Both the position numbers and the translations under genes were made by a program. From NCBI GenBank assembly GCA_026692845.1, contig JAPLNM010000035.1:35934-99933 (forward strand): a DNA stretch of 64,000 nucleotides, written 5' to 3'. The DNA comes from Planctomycetota bacterium (GTDB lineage: Bacteria > Planctomycetota > Planctomycetia > Pirellulales > Pirellulaceae). Below are positions 33,557-43,542 of the stretch, piece after piece. A model generated the notes under the pieces. The model was not told the DNA's origin and made no database searches. It saw nothing but the letters and a program-made list of their open reading frames with translations. Every line of letters starts with the position of its first letter. Within the stretch, counting starts at the first letter, position 1.

Positions 33557-36500
33557 ATGCACTTTTGTTTCGATCGATTGCCTCGATTTTTATTTCCAAA
33601 CCCAACGATCGCCTCGCTTCGTTGTGGGCTACTGCTGATTCTGCTGGCTACGACCAGTAAGCCGACTTTCGCACAGGAGGATCCACAGAGCATCGATGAG
33701 GTTTTCGAGAAACAAGTCCGACCGCTGCTGATCTCCAAGTGTTACGAATGCCATTCCCAAACTACCGAACAAAATGGTGGACTGGCCCTGGATTCTCTAG
33801 AAGCGATGACCAAGGGTGGAGATTCAGGTCCGGCTCTGATCGTCGAATCACCCAGTAATAACTTGCCCAGTAATAACTTGCCCAGCGATCACTTGATCCT
33901 TCGCGCAATTCGATACCGCGATCCGAAACTGCAGATGCCACCCGAGAACCGCATGTCGGCTTCCGAGGTCAAAGTCATCGAGGATTGGATCGCCAGGGGC
34001 GCTAGCGTTTCTTCGGATTTCCTCAAAGCCACCGACAGCAACCCCGCAGACGGCAAACCCGCTGACGGCAAACCCAGAAAGCCTGAAACGAAGAACTCCG
34101 CTCTTGGGGTCGAGCAAGCGCGAGAGCATTGGGCCTATCGACCTCTGGCAAAAACCAACGGTCCGTCCAACGGTCAGTCCAACGGTCCGTCCAATCCCAT
34201 CGATGCATGGCTAGCGACGCGATACAAAACGCTTCAACTCGAACCGAGTCGACTGGTCGATGAACGAACTTGGATTCGACGCCTAGCAATCGATCTGCAT
34301 GGAATGAATCCTAGCTACGAGTCGATCGAGGCGGCACTGAAGTCATTTCAAGCCACCGATGCCTCGCAGTGGGATTCGGTCCGATCCAGTTTGGTCAAAA
34401 AGTACTTGGAGTCTGATCGCTACGGGGAACGTTTCGCCCGCCATTGGATGGATGTCGTGCGCTACGCAGAATCGCTGACACTGCGAGGATTCGTGCTCCC
34501 TGACGTCTGGAGGTACCGCAACTACCTGATCGATGCGTACAATGAAGACAGACCGTTCGACGAGGTGATCGCCGAGCAAATCGCAGGAGATCTGATGAAC
34601 GTGCAGAACTCCCAGGGCCTTTCGATCGAACAGCTCCAAAGACGGCTCGTTGCGACCACTTTCTGGGCCATCGGCGATCATAACTACGAAGAGCAAGACA
34701 AGAAGCAACTCGAAATGGACGCCGTCGACGAGCAAATCGAAGTCTTCGGAAGAACCTTCTTGGCTCAAACGCTCGGCTGTGCTCGTTGCCATGATCATAA
34801 ATTCGATCCTATCCCCACGGCCGATTACTATGCCATCGCGGGAATCCTCAAATCGTCAGACTCGATGGAACACGAGAATGTCTCGAAGTGGATCCGTCAG
34901 CCATTGCCCATGACGGACCATGAGCAAGATCAATTCGATGCGCTGGCAAAGAAACTCCAGGAATCCAAGAAAGAACTCGGCTTTCTCAAGGATCGCAAGA
35001 AACAAGGAAATTCGAGCTCAACGGTCGCCAACTCCACAAAAACCCCCGGCATCGTCGTCGACGACAGACAGGCAAAAAAAATCGGTTCCTGGAAGGAATC
35101 CAACTCGGTCAAGGTCTATATCGACGAAGGTTACCTCCACGACGAGAACAAGGATCGAGGTAGCAAAAGCGTTACCTTCGAACCGAGGTCGTTGGACACC
35201 GGTCTCTACACCGTTCGAATGTCCTACGCGCACGGCGATAATCGAAGTTCCAAAACCCATGTCCGCGTCTTTGGAGCCGACGGGGAATCCCTTGTTGTGG
35301 TGAATCAGAAAAAGCCACCTCCCGAAGATGGCTTGTGGCTGAACCTTGGAAAATATCGTTTTGAAAAAGACAGCGCGGCTTTTGTGATCGTCAGCAACGA
35401 ACAGGCCGACGGGCATGTCGTCGCCGACTCGGTCCAGTTTTTACCCGAGGCCCAGGATCCTCAATCGAAGGAATCGAAGGAATCGAAATTGGAGTCCAAG
35501 CCCGCTGAAAAGAGTGCCGAAAAGAGTGCTGAAAAGAGTATCGACAATCAGCAAGAAGCAATCGCCACGCAAATCGCTGTGATCGAGAAACTCCAAACGC
35601 AACTCCAAAATGAATTGGACCTGCGTCCCATGGCCCAGACCATCCGGCCAAGTGACTCGCCTTCGGACATCCCCATTCACGTGCGGGGCTCGGTTCACCG
35701 CTTGGGGCCGGTCGTGCAGCGCGGTTTTCTCTCGTGCATCAATGCCCATGAACATGAATTGAATCGAAGAATTCGAGTCCAAGCCACCGACAACGGCCGA
35801 TTGGAGTTAGCCCAATGGACCGTCGCTCCTGAAAATCCCTTGACGGCCCGGGTCTACGTCAACCGGATTTGGTACCACATGATGGGCAAAGGGATCGTCC
35901 CGACGGTGGATAATTTCGGCACCACCGGTTCGCCCCCCTCGGACCTACAACTCTTGGACTGGCTCGCTTCGGAATTCATAGCCCAGCGATGGTCGACCAA
36001 GTGGCTCGTCCACACGATTGCCACTTCCAAAGCCTACCGCAGAAGCCTTGCGGCTAGTCCAGAATCGCTCGAAAAAGATCCTGAGAATCTCGTATTTGCA
36101 AGAGCCGTAATGAGGCGATTGGATAGCGAATCGCTCCGAGACTCCATGCTGCAAGCCAGCGGGGAATTGCAAATCGGGGGTTCGGTCGGCTCGACCATTC
36201 GCCAAGGAACCAAAGAGGATTATCGCTACGAGCATCAGACCGCCTTGCGGTCGGTCTTTCTGCCTTGGTTCCGAAACGCCTTGCCCGACTTGATCCGCGA
36301 ATTCGATGGAGCCAATCCGAGCTTCTCGATCTCCGAACGAAATCGAAGCACGGTGGCCACCCAAGCCCTCGCGATAATGAACCATCCATGGGTCCAAGAA
36401 CGTGCCGTAGCACTGGTCGCCTCGCTGAATCTGACACCGACTGATCCAAAAGACACGGGCAAACTTGACACAGCCATTGAATCGATCTTCAGAAAAGTAC

Positions 36501-36619
36501 TTGGGCGTGATCCCGACGCGTCCGAACAAACCTGGGCTCGCTCGGTCGTCGAGAAATGTAGCCTCGAAGAACTCGCACATCAATTGCTAGCCTCGATCGA
36601 CTTTCGTTACGCTCCCTGA
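33557..36619 (+). CDS. PSCyt1-DUF1549-DUF1553 secreted protein with golvesin-like insert
   Basis: 1020 residues from ATG 33557, which starts a signal peptide (LRCGLLLILLATTSKPTFAQ). Domains in order: a cytochrome-c-like PSCyt1 with one haem motif CYECH near residue 61; DUF1549/PSCyt2 (ARHWMDVVRYAES, LGCARCHDHKFDPIPTADYY); an inserted beta domain at about 505-635 (PGIVVDDRQAKKIGSWKES, GLYTVRMSYAHGDNR, DGHVVADSVQFLP) that resembles the golvesin C-terminal/Xly carbohydrate-binding-like domain; and DUF1553/PSD1 (WTVAPENPLTARVYVNRIW). Several in-frame tandem duplications fill the linkers. These proteins are highly expanded in planctomycetes and are thought to act in periplasmic polysaccharide handling or redox chemistry, but their reaction is unknown. 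A further ATG at 33458 is possible. Confidence 0.92.
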   Translation: MHFCFDRLPRFLFPNPTIASLRCGLLLILLATTSKPTFAQEDPQSIDEVFEKQVRPLLISKCYECHSQTTEQNGGLALDSLEAMTKGGDSGPALIVESPSNNLPSNNLPSDHLILRAIRYRDPKLQMPPENRMSASEVKVIEDWIARGASVSSDFLKATDSNPADGKPADGKPRKPETKNSALGVEQAREHWAYRPLAKTNGPSNGQSNGPSNPIDAWLATRYKTLQLEPSRLVDERTWIRRLAIDLHGMNPSYESIEAALKSFQATDASQWDSVRSSLVKKYLESDRYGERFARHWMDVVRYAESLTLRGFVLPDVWRYRNYLIDAYNEDRPFDEVIAEQIAGDLMNVQNSQGLSIEQLQRRLVATTFWAIGDHNYEEQDKKQLEMDAVDEQIEVFGRTFLAQTLGCARCHDHKFDPIPTADYYAIAGILKSSDSMEHENVSKWIRQPLPMTDHEQDQFDALAKKLQESKKELGFLKDRKKQGNSSSTVANSTKTPGIVVDDRQAKKIGSWKESNSVKVYIDEGYLHDENKDRGSKSVTFEPRSLDTGLYTVRMSYAHGDNRSSKTHVRVFGADGESLVVVNQKKPPPEDGLWLNLGKYRFEKDSAAFVIVSNEQADGHVVADSVQFLPEAQDPQSKESKESKLESKPAEKSAEKSAEKSIDNQQEAIATQIAVIEKLQTQLQNELDLRPMAQTIRPSDSPSDIPIHVRGSVHRLGPVVQRGFLSCINAHEHELNRRIRVQATDNGRLELAQWTVAPENPLTARVYVNRIWYHMMGKGIVPTVDNFGTTGSPPSDLQLLDWLASEFIAQRWSTKWLVHTIATSKAYRRSLAASPESLEKDPENLVFARAVMRRLDSESLRDSMLQASGELQIGGSVGSTIRQGTKEDYRYEHQTALRSVFLPWFRNALPDLIREFDGANPSFSISERNRSTVATQALAIMNHPWVQERAVALVASLNLTPTDPKDTGKLDTAIESIFRKVLGRDPDASEQTWARSVVEKCSLEELAHQLLASIDFRYAP
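33850..33896. repeat. 15-bp tandem repeat in PSCyt gene
   Basis: About three units of CCCAGTAATAACTTG, the last one diverged, coding SNNLP-SNNLP-SDHL in the linker after the cytochrome domain. Similar in-frame duplications of other units occur in the same gene at about 34037-34075 (ADGKP), 34160-34196 (NGPS/NGQS) and 35460-35540 (KES and EKSA). Confidence 0.75.
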
Positions 36620-36631
36620 CCTAGGAACCCA

Positions 36632-38098
36632 ATGGCGATGTTCACTCGACGTCAACTCCTCGAATCCTCAGCTTGCGGTTTTGGTGCTTTGGCTGCCTAT
36701 GGACTACTAGGCCGTAGCGGAGCCCAAGCCGAAGAAAACCCCAAGCCGGGCAACCGGATCGAAGGATTGGCAGGATTGCACCACAGGGCCAAGGCCAAGC
36801 GCGTGATCTTCCTGTTCATGCAAGGTGGGGTCAGCCAAGTCGATTCGTTTGATCCCAAACCGATCTTGGAAAAACGCGATGGCCAGATGATCGAGTTTGA
36901 CGATGCTCGAGAATTCGCCAACACGCGGAAACTCGGCAGCAACCAGAGAGTCATGAAGTCCCCTTGGACTTTCAAACAATATGGCCAATGCGGACGGCCG
37001 GTCTCGGAACTGTTCCCCAACATCGCTCAGCATGTCGATCGCTTGCAGTTCATCCATTCGATGCATACCGAAGGCGTCGCGCATGGGCCTGCGACACTCT
37101 TCCTGCATTGCGGATCCCTCAATACCGTTCGCCCATCGATCGGTGCTTGGACCCTCTACGGTTTAGGAAGCGAAAATGAAAATCTGCCTGGGTTTATTTC
37201 AATCGCCCCATCGATCGGAAACGGCGGTTTCCGGAACCACGGCTCGGCTTTTTTACCCGCGAGGTTCCAAGGAACACCGCTCGGACGCGCAAGCCAATCG
37301 GATTTGCGCATCGACCACATCGAGGGAATTCAATCCAGCGATTCTACGCAAAACCAACGGTGGCTATTGCAGCGGCAATTGCAGCAACTGCAACTTGACC
37401 GACTAACCCGCGCATCCGACGGGCACGATTCGGTCCTGCCAGCGGCCGACGAGCTCGAATCGCTGATCGCAAGCTACGAGCTTGCCGCACGCATGCAATC
37501 GGTCTCGCCAGAAGTCTTCGATTTATCCCAGGAAACCTTAGAGACTAAGAAACTCTATGGCATCGATCGCAAGGAGACCGAAACCTACGGAAAACGCTGC
37601 CTACTAGCACGGAGGCTTTGCGAAGCGGGTGTGAGATTCATCCAAGTCAACTACGGAGATGATTCGGCCAACCCAGCTTGGGATCAACACGCGAATCTAC
37701 CTAAGCACCTAGACCACGCAACGGCCGTCGATCAACCCGTCGCCGGCTTGCTCTCGGACTTGCATCGGCGCGGACTTTTGGAAGACACCCTGGTTTGGTT
37801 CGGCAGTGAATTCGGTCGACAACCTTATGCAGAAAAGAATGGTACAGGCCGTGATCATAACCCCGGAGGATTTACCGTATGGCTCGCCGGCGGCGGCGTC
37901 GGCGCAGGTCAAGCTTATGGACAAACCGATGAGTTCGGACAACTGGCGATCCAAAACAAAGTCCACATGCATGATCTGCATGCGACCATCCTGCACCTGA
38001 TGGGTATCGACCACGAGCGACTCGTTCACCGGTTCGGTGGACGTGATTTCCGATTGACCGACGTGTACGGTAAGGTCGTTCGCGATATTCTCACCTAA
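36632..38098 (+). CDS. Tat-exported DUF1501 protein
   Basis: 488 residues with a twin-arginine signal (FTRRQLLESSACGFGALAAY). The DUF1501 body shows AKRVIFLFMQGGVSQVDSFDPKP, MHTEGVAHGPA, GRDHNPGGFTVWLAGGGVGAGQ and MHDLHATILHLMGIDHERL, with a layout like alkaline-phosphatase/sulfatase-fold proteins. It follows the PSCyt protein by 12 nt, and this pairing is a standard planctomycete two-gene unit. AGGA lies 6 nt before the ATG. The substrate is unknown. Its 3' end overlaps the convergent PAP2 gene by 8 nt. Confidence 0.92.
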   Translation: MAMFTRRQLLESSACGFGALAAYGLLGRSGAQAEENPKPGNRIEGLAGLHHRAKAKRVIFLFMQGGVSQVDSFDPKPILEKRDGQMIEFDDAREFANTRKLGSNQRVMKSPWTFKQYGQCGRPVSELFPNIAQHVDRLQFIHSMHTEGVAHGPATLFLHCGSLNTVRPSIGAWTLYGLGSENENLPGFISIAPSIGNGGFRNHGSAFLPARFQGTPLGRASQSDLRIDHIEGIQSSDSTQNQRWLLQRQLQQLQLDRLTRASDGHDSVLPAADELESLIASYELAARMQSVSPEVFDLSQETLETKKLYGIDRKETETYGKRCLLARRLCEAGVRFIQVNYGDDSANPAWDQHANLPKHLDHATAVDQPVAGLLSDLHRRGLLEDTLVWFGSEFGRQPYAEKNGTGRDHNPGGFTVWLAGGGVGAGQAYGQTDEFGQLAIQNKVHMHDLHATILHLMGIDHERLVHRFGGRDFRLTDVYGKVVRDILT

Positions 38099-38780
38099 TG
38101 GCACCTCTGGACTCTCTTTGGGGCAGCCAGGCCCAAGCCAGTGCGACCATGAGAGTCAAAGGGATGCTCACGAGGATGTCCGAAAGGTAGTGCGCACCTG
38201 CGACCAATCGTTGCAAGGCTGCGACGCTGGCCATGAATAAAAACAGATTCTTTCCTCGCGGGTAGACATAGGTCAACCCAATAGCCATCGCCACCGCCGT
38301 CGCTGTGTGCCCAGATGGAAAACTCCGGATCGACTCGTTGAACCACGACTCGCTCAGAGGAGTACCCCATGCGTCCCAGCTCGAAGCAAAGGGAATATCC
38401 GGATCGCGGTCAGGATTGAGCCAGCTCCAATTCTCCGAGTCATAGGTGCTAGGACGCCTCCGAGGAATCACATACTTGGCCAGGTTCGCAAGGATCCCGC
38501 AAGTCAGAACAAACAGGGAAGCTTCCCACAGCTTGCCTCGATTCCGTTGGTCAATCCACAGCAGCGTGCTGAGAATCATCACGCAACCAAGGGTATGCGC
38601 AAAGATCTCCATCAATTGCACGAAACGCCTTAAGTCCCCCGGGATGTGCTTGAGTCGCACCCATTGCGAAATTTCCAGATCCCACGGAAGCGCGATCATC
38701 GCTGCAAGCAGAGCGACGGCGGCGACCAAGGTCGAGCCGATCAAGGTCCGTCGTTTGGAATTGCCTAAATGAAATAGCAC
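38091..38780 (-). CDS. PAP2-family membrane phosphatase
   Basis: 229 residues from a GTG start. The three PAP2 motifs are present in modified form: KYVIPRRRPS, RSFPSGHTATAVA and LQRLVAGAHYLSD (Arg and His kept, with Gln where many family members have Ser). About six hydrophobic segments give the expected membrane topology. Family members remove phosphate from lipid phosphates such as undecaprenyl pyrophosphate or phosphatidic acid. The neighbour 22 nt upstream on the same strand is the xylulokinase gene, which gives no functional hint. Confidence 0.88.
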   Translation of the reverse strand: MLFHLGNSKRRTLIGSTLVAAVALLAAMIALPWDLEISQWVRLKHIPGDLRRFVQLMEIFAHTLGCVMILSTLLWIDQRNRGKLWEASLFVLTCGILANLAKYVIPRRRPSTYDSENWSWLNPDRDPDIPFASSWDAWGTPLSESWFNESIRSFPSGHTATAVAMAIGLTYVYPRGKNLFLFMASVAALQRLVAGAHYLSDILVSIPLTLMVALAWAWLPQRESRGAIR

Positions 38781-38801
38781 GCGTTGAGTCCACCTGTGGA
38801 T

Positions 38802-40325
38802 TTAGGCGTCGAGTCGGCCGATCTCGCCGAACCGATCCTTGAGCGATTCGTAAAGCTTGCGATAGACCGGAAAACCTGCATCGTAACGCTTTTGAGCGGC
38901 TTTCCCAGGAGCAAGCTTCTCGACGACTCGGATCGTCGCCTTGCAAGCTTCTTCGATGTTCTTATAGGCCCCATCGCCGACGGCAGCCAGCAATGCCACA
39001 CCATAACCAGGACCTTGTTCCGCATTGATCGTGCAAACTTTTTGACCGAAACTGTCGGCCAAAATCTGTTTCCACAGATCGCTCTTGGCCCCCCCACCGC
39101 TGAGCCGAATCTCTTTGATCGGAATCTCCAGCTGGCCGATGATATCGAGGCTTTCTCGAAGCGAGTAGGCGACCCCCTCCATCACCGAACGCGCCAAATG
39201 CCCGCGCGTGTGCTTGTTGGTCATCCCGATGAAACAAGCTCTCGCGAGTGGATCGGCATGGGGAGTCCGCTCTCCGGCCAAGTAGGGCAGGAAAAACAGG
39301 CCTTCGGATCCAGGGCCTACCGCCGAGGCTTCCTGGGTCAGTATCTCGTAAGGATCGATTCCCTTTTTGGCAACAAGGTCCTTGCAAATGTTCTGAACAA
39401 ACCATTGGAGCGAACCGGCAGCCGATAACGTCACTCCCATCATGTGCCATTTGCCATGGACCGCATGGCAGAACGTATGGAGTCTGCCCAGTCGGTCATA
39501 CTGCGGTGTATCGCTATGGCAAAATACCACGCCAGAGGTCCCGAGGCTCGCCGTGAGAACCCCTTGCTTGACGATCCCGTTGCCAACAGCGCCAGCGGCA
39601 CAATCACCAGCGCCGGCGACGACCTTGCAAGCCGTACTGAGACCGAGCTCCTTGGCCACATCCGCTTTGAGTGTCCCGGTGACTTGCTCCGATTCATAGA
39701 CGCGTGCAAGGATCGATGGGTCGATATCGAGCTTGGTCAAAAGCTCCTGGGACCATTGGCGTTTAACGACGTCCAAAAGCAGCATGCCGCTCGCATCGCT
39801 CGCGTCGGTAGCCAGTTCACCGGTCAAGCGTCTGCGAATTTCATCCTTGGGCAAAAGCAAGTAACGCAGAGCGTCGTAGTGCTTCGGTTCATGGTTCCGA
39901 AGCCAGAGGAGTTTCGGGGCCGTGAATCCTGTCAGGGCAGGGTTGGCAACCATCGAAATGAGCTTGTCTTGTCCCCCGGCCCGCTTGGTGATTTCCTCAC
40001 ATTCGGCTACCGTGCGCTGATCGTTCCATAGCAAAGCAGGGCGGATGACATTCCCCTTGGCATTCAAAAAAACCGAACCATGCATCTGCCCCGAAAGCCC
40101 AATTGCCCGTACCTCGGACCCTTTGACCTTGGCTTTCTTGAGCACCCCTTTGATCGTTAGCTTGGTCGCAGTCCACCAATCCTCTGGGTTTTGCTCTGTC
40201 CAAAGAGGTTTTGGGGTCGAAAGCAGATAACTGGCCGTCGACTCGGCCAATACCTTGCCCGACTGGTCAATTAGCAAGCTTTTCGTGCCGGAAGTGCCGA
40301 TATCGATCCCAAGATAATAAGCCAT
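38802..40325 (-). CDS. xylB: Xylulokinase (FGGY family)
   Basis: 507 residues. FGGY kinases phosphorylate sugars; xylulokinase converts D-xylulose to D-xylulose 5-phosphate. Motifs are the N-terminal phosphate loop YYLGIDIGTSGTKSLLID, LWTEQNPEDWW, GLSGQMHGSVF (typical of xylulokinases), FLPYLAGERTPHADPLARA and IRLSGGGAKSDLWKQILAD. No xylose isomerase is next to it. It is divergent from the solute-binding lipoprotein, with 100 nt between the chosen starts, so the two could share a control region. Confidence 0.93.
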   Translation of the reverse strand: MAYYLGIDIGTSGTKSLLIDQSGKVLAESTASYLLSTPKPLWTEQNPEDWWTATKLTIKGVLKKAKVKGSEVRAIGLSGQMHGSVFLNAKGNVIRPALLWNDQRTVAECEEITKRAGGQDKLISMVANPALTGFTAPKLLWLRNHEPKHYDALRYLLLPKDEIRRRLTGELATDASDASGMLLLDVVKRQWSQELLTKLDIDPSILARVYESEQVTGTLKADVAKELGLSTACKVVAGAGDCAAGAVGNGIVKQGVLTASLGTSGVVFCHSDTPQYDRLGRLHTFCHAVHGKWHMMGVTLSAAGSLQWFVQNICKDLVAKKGIDPYEILTQEASAVGPGSEGLFFLPYLAGERTPHADPLARACFIGMTNKHTRGHLARSVMEGVAYSLRESLDIIGQLEIPIKEIRLSGGGAKSDLWKQILADSFGQKVCTINAEQGPGYGVALLAAVGDGAYKNIEEACKATIRVVEKLAPGKAAQKRYDAGFPVYRKLYESLKDRFGEIGRLDA

Positions 40326-40425
40326 AATGAATGCGTTGATAGAATGGAATGGTCTAGGAAAAACCCCACGGATCGTCCAAGATTTCTATACTAGCCGATT
40401 TGCCGAATCCTTGGAGATGTGCCAC

Positions 40426-41937
40426 ATGGAATCCCAAAAAATCCGTCCCCCTAATCCCAGGGTATCAAGGATCCAGCGAAGGGCTTGGCTCCAAGGTTCT
40501 ATCGCGCTCGGATGCACCTTTTTGACCTCCTTGGCCGGCTGCCCTGCAACCTCCCTCAATCGTCCCAAAAGCGATGCCGCCGCCAAGGTGGGACGAGGAG
40601 ATCTGCCCGCGCTGAAAATCGGGCTCATCGATTGCGACGAACTCTCCGAAGTACTCCATAGCCGTTGGCAAGAGTACTCTGACCAACCGATCGAACTGGT
40701 CCCCTTGGATCGGATTCAGGTCAGCACCCAAACCACACCGCCGTTGGATGTGATCCTCTATCCGGCGAATTTTCTCGGTACGCTCGCCGAAAAGGAATGG
40801 GTCGCTCCCCTGCCCTCGCTGCTCCTGGAGAGACTTGGCAGCGAAAAACAAAACTCTGGAAAACAAAACGGCGGAAAGAAATCCCCAAAGTCGATAAGCT
40901 CCGACTTCGACGAGTCGACTCAAGGCATTGAGAGTTGGTCGAGCCGATGGAGGTCGATTGCCCATTACAACGGCAAATGGATGGGATTGCCCTTGGGTGC
41001 CCCATGTTGGGTTGCAGCCGCAAGGGGGCTAGATATCGATCCGCTGAAGCGATTGCATCAAGCGATCGTTAGCAACCAGAACACCCCTGAACTCGCTAGC
41101 GATAGCTTCGAGGCGTTCCTTTCCAAATCCGAATTGACCCTCCAGGATAGCTTGTCAGCCCGGCAGTCGTTGCTTGCAGAGAAACTCAGTGACCGCCCAT
41201 CGATCGACCGACGTGCATTGGTCGAGCGATTCCTTTGGATCATGACCACCAGCGAGTCGCGTTACCGTGGACTGATCGACCCTTACAAAGTCACGGCTCG
41301 ATTGGGACTCCCAGAGTTTGCTCGCAGCGCTAGGTTTCTTCACCGTCTTGCCTTGATCGAGCCGTCGACCATCCTGGCCTCCCCCGTCGATGCTTGGGAG
41401 AATGTCGCCGAGGGCCAAGCTGTCTTCGGGATCGGATGGCCTCGCACCGACGGATTTCAGAGGGCCAATCTTGCTTCGGACTCGAAGCCCTTGCAATTGG
41501 CCCCTTTCCTCTACAACGGAGCCCAGGGGCTCCTGGCCTCGCTCGGTAGAAAGACTCGGCAATCGTCGATGTCCATCGAATTCATGCACTGGCTGCATCG
41601 AGAGGACAATCGCGTGGCGATGCAATCGAAGTCGCCTCGCATCGAAGTCATGGAAATCGAAAACGATACCAACCGCGTCCGTGAAGACTATCGAGATTAC
41701 CAAACTCTCCAGCGGCTCGAAGCAGCCAATTCGACCCTCGATATGACCCCTCGTTTCGTCGATTCCGATCCATTCATCGATTCGCTCGCAGAGGCTCTCT
41801 TGGACATCCTCGCCAATCCCCAATCTGCATCCGCACGGTTCGATCAGTGCAAGCTCCAATGGGACCAATCGATCGATGCGATCGGTGCGGAGTCGCTCCG
41901 GGGGAGTCTCGAACGAGCCACAGGCCTTTCCAAATAG
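40426..41937 (+). CDS. Solute-binding lipoprotein (family 1-like), Tat-type signal
   Basis: 503 residues from ATG 40426, which has GGAG 9 nt upstream (a longer frame reaches 40327). The N-terminus has QRRAWLQGSIALGCTFLTS, twin-Arg followed by a hydrophobic stretch and a lipobox SLAGC, so it is probably a lipid-anchored protein. The body looks like an extracellular solute-binding protein: LKIGLIDCDELSEVLHSRW, WRSIAHYNGKWMGLPLGAPC and WENVAEGQAVFGIGWPRTD are typical landmarks. A Lys/Ser/Gly-rich insertion lies at about 135-165. No ABC permease is adjacent. Location beside xylB suggests a sugar ligand, but this is inference only. Confidence 0.65.
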   Translation: MESQKIRPPNPRVSRIQRRAWLQGSIALGCTFLTSLAGCPATSLNRPKSDAAAKVGRGDLPALKIGLIDCDELSEVLHSRWQEYSDQPIELVPLDRIQVSTQTTPPLDVILYPANFLGTLAEKEWVAPLPSLLLERLGSEKQNSGKQNGGKKSPKSISSDFDESTQGIESWSSRWRSIAHYNGKWMGLPLGAPCWVAAARGLDIDPLKRLHQAIVSNQNTPELASDSFEAFLSKSELTLQDSLSARQSLLAEKLSDRPSIDRRALVERFLWIMTTSESRYRGLIDPYKVTARLGLPEFARSARFLHRLALIEPSTILASPVDAWENVAEGQAVFGIGWPRTDGFQRANLASDSKPLQLAPFLYNGAQGLLASLGRKTRQSSMSIEFMHWLHREDNRVAMQSKSPRIEVMEIENDTNRVREDYRDYQTLQRLEAANSTLDMTPRFVDSDPFIDSLAEALLDILANPQSASARFDQCKLQWDQSIDAIGAESLRGSLERATGLSK

Positions 41938-41960
41938 AGCCATCAAGAGGCAATCGGATC

Positions 41961-43496
41961 ATGGAACCTAGAGGTTTTCAAAAGTACCTCCGTTACCTTC
42001 AACACCTCGCGGCTGCACCCCTGCGGGCGACCGCAGAGTTGCTAGGGCTTTTCTCGCTTGGGAATCACGCCACGCGACAAGCAGTACACTTCGAAAAACG
42101 ACGCAAACGAAGCCTTATGCTCTTCGCTGGGCTTCCGGCTGTGTGCTGCTCACTGGCCGCGATTGGACTGGCAACTTGGGGTGCGACCAACCGTACGAAA
42201 CTCAATACCAGATACTCCGATAAACTGACCGAGGCCATGGCAGAGCCCGATGCAATACGCGCACAACGCTTGGGCCATCGGGTCTTTCAACGCGGCCTGC
42301 GTAACTTGCCCAGCCCCGCGATGGACTACTGCAATTTTCTTGCAATACAAAAAGACCTGCTACGAGCCAATAGCATCCTCGAAAAGCTCGCCCCGGACGA
42401 CGCGCCAGGCTATCCGGCCGCGCACTTGCAACGAGCCATCGGCTACTCGAACCTACTTAGCCAAGGTGCCAACGATCGCTATCTACCGACCCTCGCTTGG
42501 CATTTGAAACAAGCCGGAGATCCATCCACCGAAGGCCACTGGCTTGCCTGGGCAAACTACTGGAGGCTCACTGGCCAAATCGATCGCTCGGTGCAGTCTC
42601 TGGAATCGGTGGCCAATATCAATCCGATCCACTGGTTCTCCGTGGCCGATCTGTACCTCCTCGATGGCAAACCGGATCTTGCGCGACGATCGCTGCTGAT
42701 GGCCTCGAACGCTTACCGTTTGCGATTGGGAAACAACCCCTTATCGACTCAAGACCGACTGCAATTGGTGATGGCTCAAGCTAGATCCGGAGAGTACCCA
42801 CAAGCATCCGCGACCCTCCAAGCCGGCTTGGAACTGAACCCTCAAAGCGACGAATTGCTTCGAGCAAAAACGCAATTGGATACCCTCGGGCTAGAACAAG
42901 CGTTCCAAGAAGCTGCCGAGCTTCCAAAAAAACTCTCCCTGCTGCGAGAAATCGTCGCAAAATCCCAGGACCGCTCGAAGGTCTACCAGCGGGCCATAGA
43001 CCTGTATCGCATCGCAGCCAACGAGCAACAGAAGTCCTCGATCTTTGAGATGCTCAACGAGAGCTTGAAGCTCTACGGACCGACTCCCTCGCTGCTGTTT
43101 GCTCAAAGCATGATTCTCATCGATGAAGGAAAGCCCTCGGAAGCCAAGCAGAAACTACACGAGGCAATCAAAGCCTTCCCAGACCATGGTCCGTCGCTAA
43201 ACAATCTAGCTTGGCTACTGGCAAACGAGGAGCCTCGTGACCTCGACCAAGCCAAAGAGCTTGCGCAGCGGGCCGTGGCCTCCGATCCGCAAATGGGCAA
43301 CTTCCACGATACGCTAGGAACGATCTTCTTAGAGCTCAAGGATTGGCGGTCTGCAATCCAAGAGCTCGAGTTGGCCCTGGCGCAAACCCCCGTTAATGCT
43401 AGGTCCAAGATCCATGCCAAGTTAGCCATAAGCTACGAGGCGATCGGTGAGACATCGCTTGCGGCAATGCACAAGGACGCAGGCAGCGCCAAGTAA
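41961..43496 (+). CDS. TPR-repeat membrane protein
   Basis: 511 residues from ATG 41961, 24 nt after the previous stop; the frame is open further upstream but overlaps the lipoprotein gene. One membrane helix (LMLFAGLPAVCCSLAAIGLAT) lies at about 53-73. The rest is helical repeats of TPR type, clearest at the C-terminus (PSLNNLAWLLANEE, MGNFHDTLGTIFLELKDW, AKLAISYEAIGETSLA). TPRs mediate protein binding. It probably works with the preceding lipoprotein because of the tight spacing, with the repeats outside the cytoplasm. No enzymatic domain seen. Confidence 0.78.
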   Translation: MEPRGFQKYLRYLQHLAAAPLRATAELLGLFSLGNHATRQAVHFEKRRKRSLMLFAGLPAVCCSLAAIGLATWGATNRTKLNTRYSDKLTEAMAEPDAIRAQRLGHRVFQRGLRNLPSPAMDYCNFLAIQKDLLRANSILEKLAPDDAPGYPAAHLQRAIGYSNLLSQGANDRYLPTLAWHLKQAGDPSTEGHWLAWANYWRLTGQIDRSVQSLESVANINPIHWFSVADLYLLDGKPDLARRSLLMASNAYRLRLGNNPLSTQDRLQLVMAQARSGEYPQASATLQAGLELNPQSDELLRAKTQLDTLGLEQAFQEAAELPKKLSLLREIVAKSQDRSKVYQRAIDLYRIAANEQQKSSIFEMLNESLKLYGPTPSLLFAQSMILIDEGKPSEAKQKLHEAIKAFPDHGPSLNNLAWLLANEEPRDLDQAKELAQRAVASDPQMGNFHDTLGTIFLELKDWRSAIQELELALAQTPVNARSKIHAKLAISYEAIGETSLAAMHKDAGSAK

Positions 43497-43542
43497 TCTT
43501 GGCACTGCGATTCTTGGTTCACCATTCTTGATTGGCGATCTA

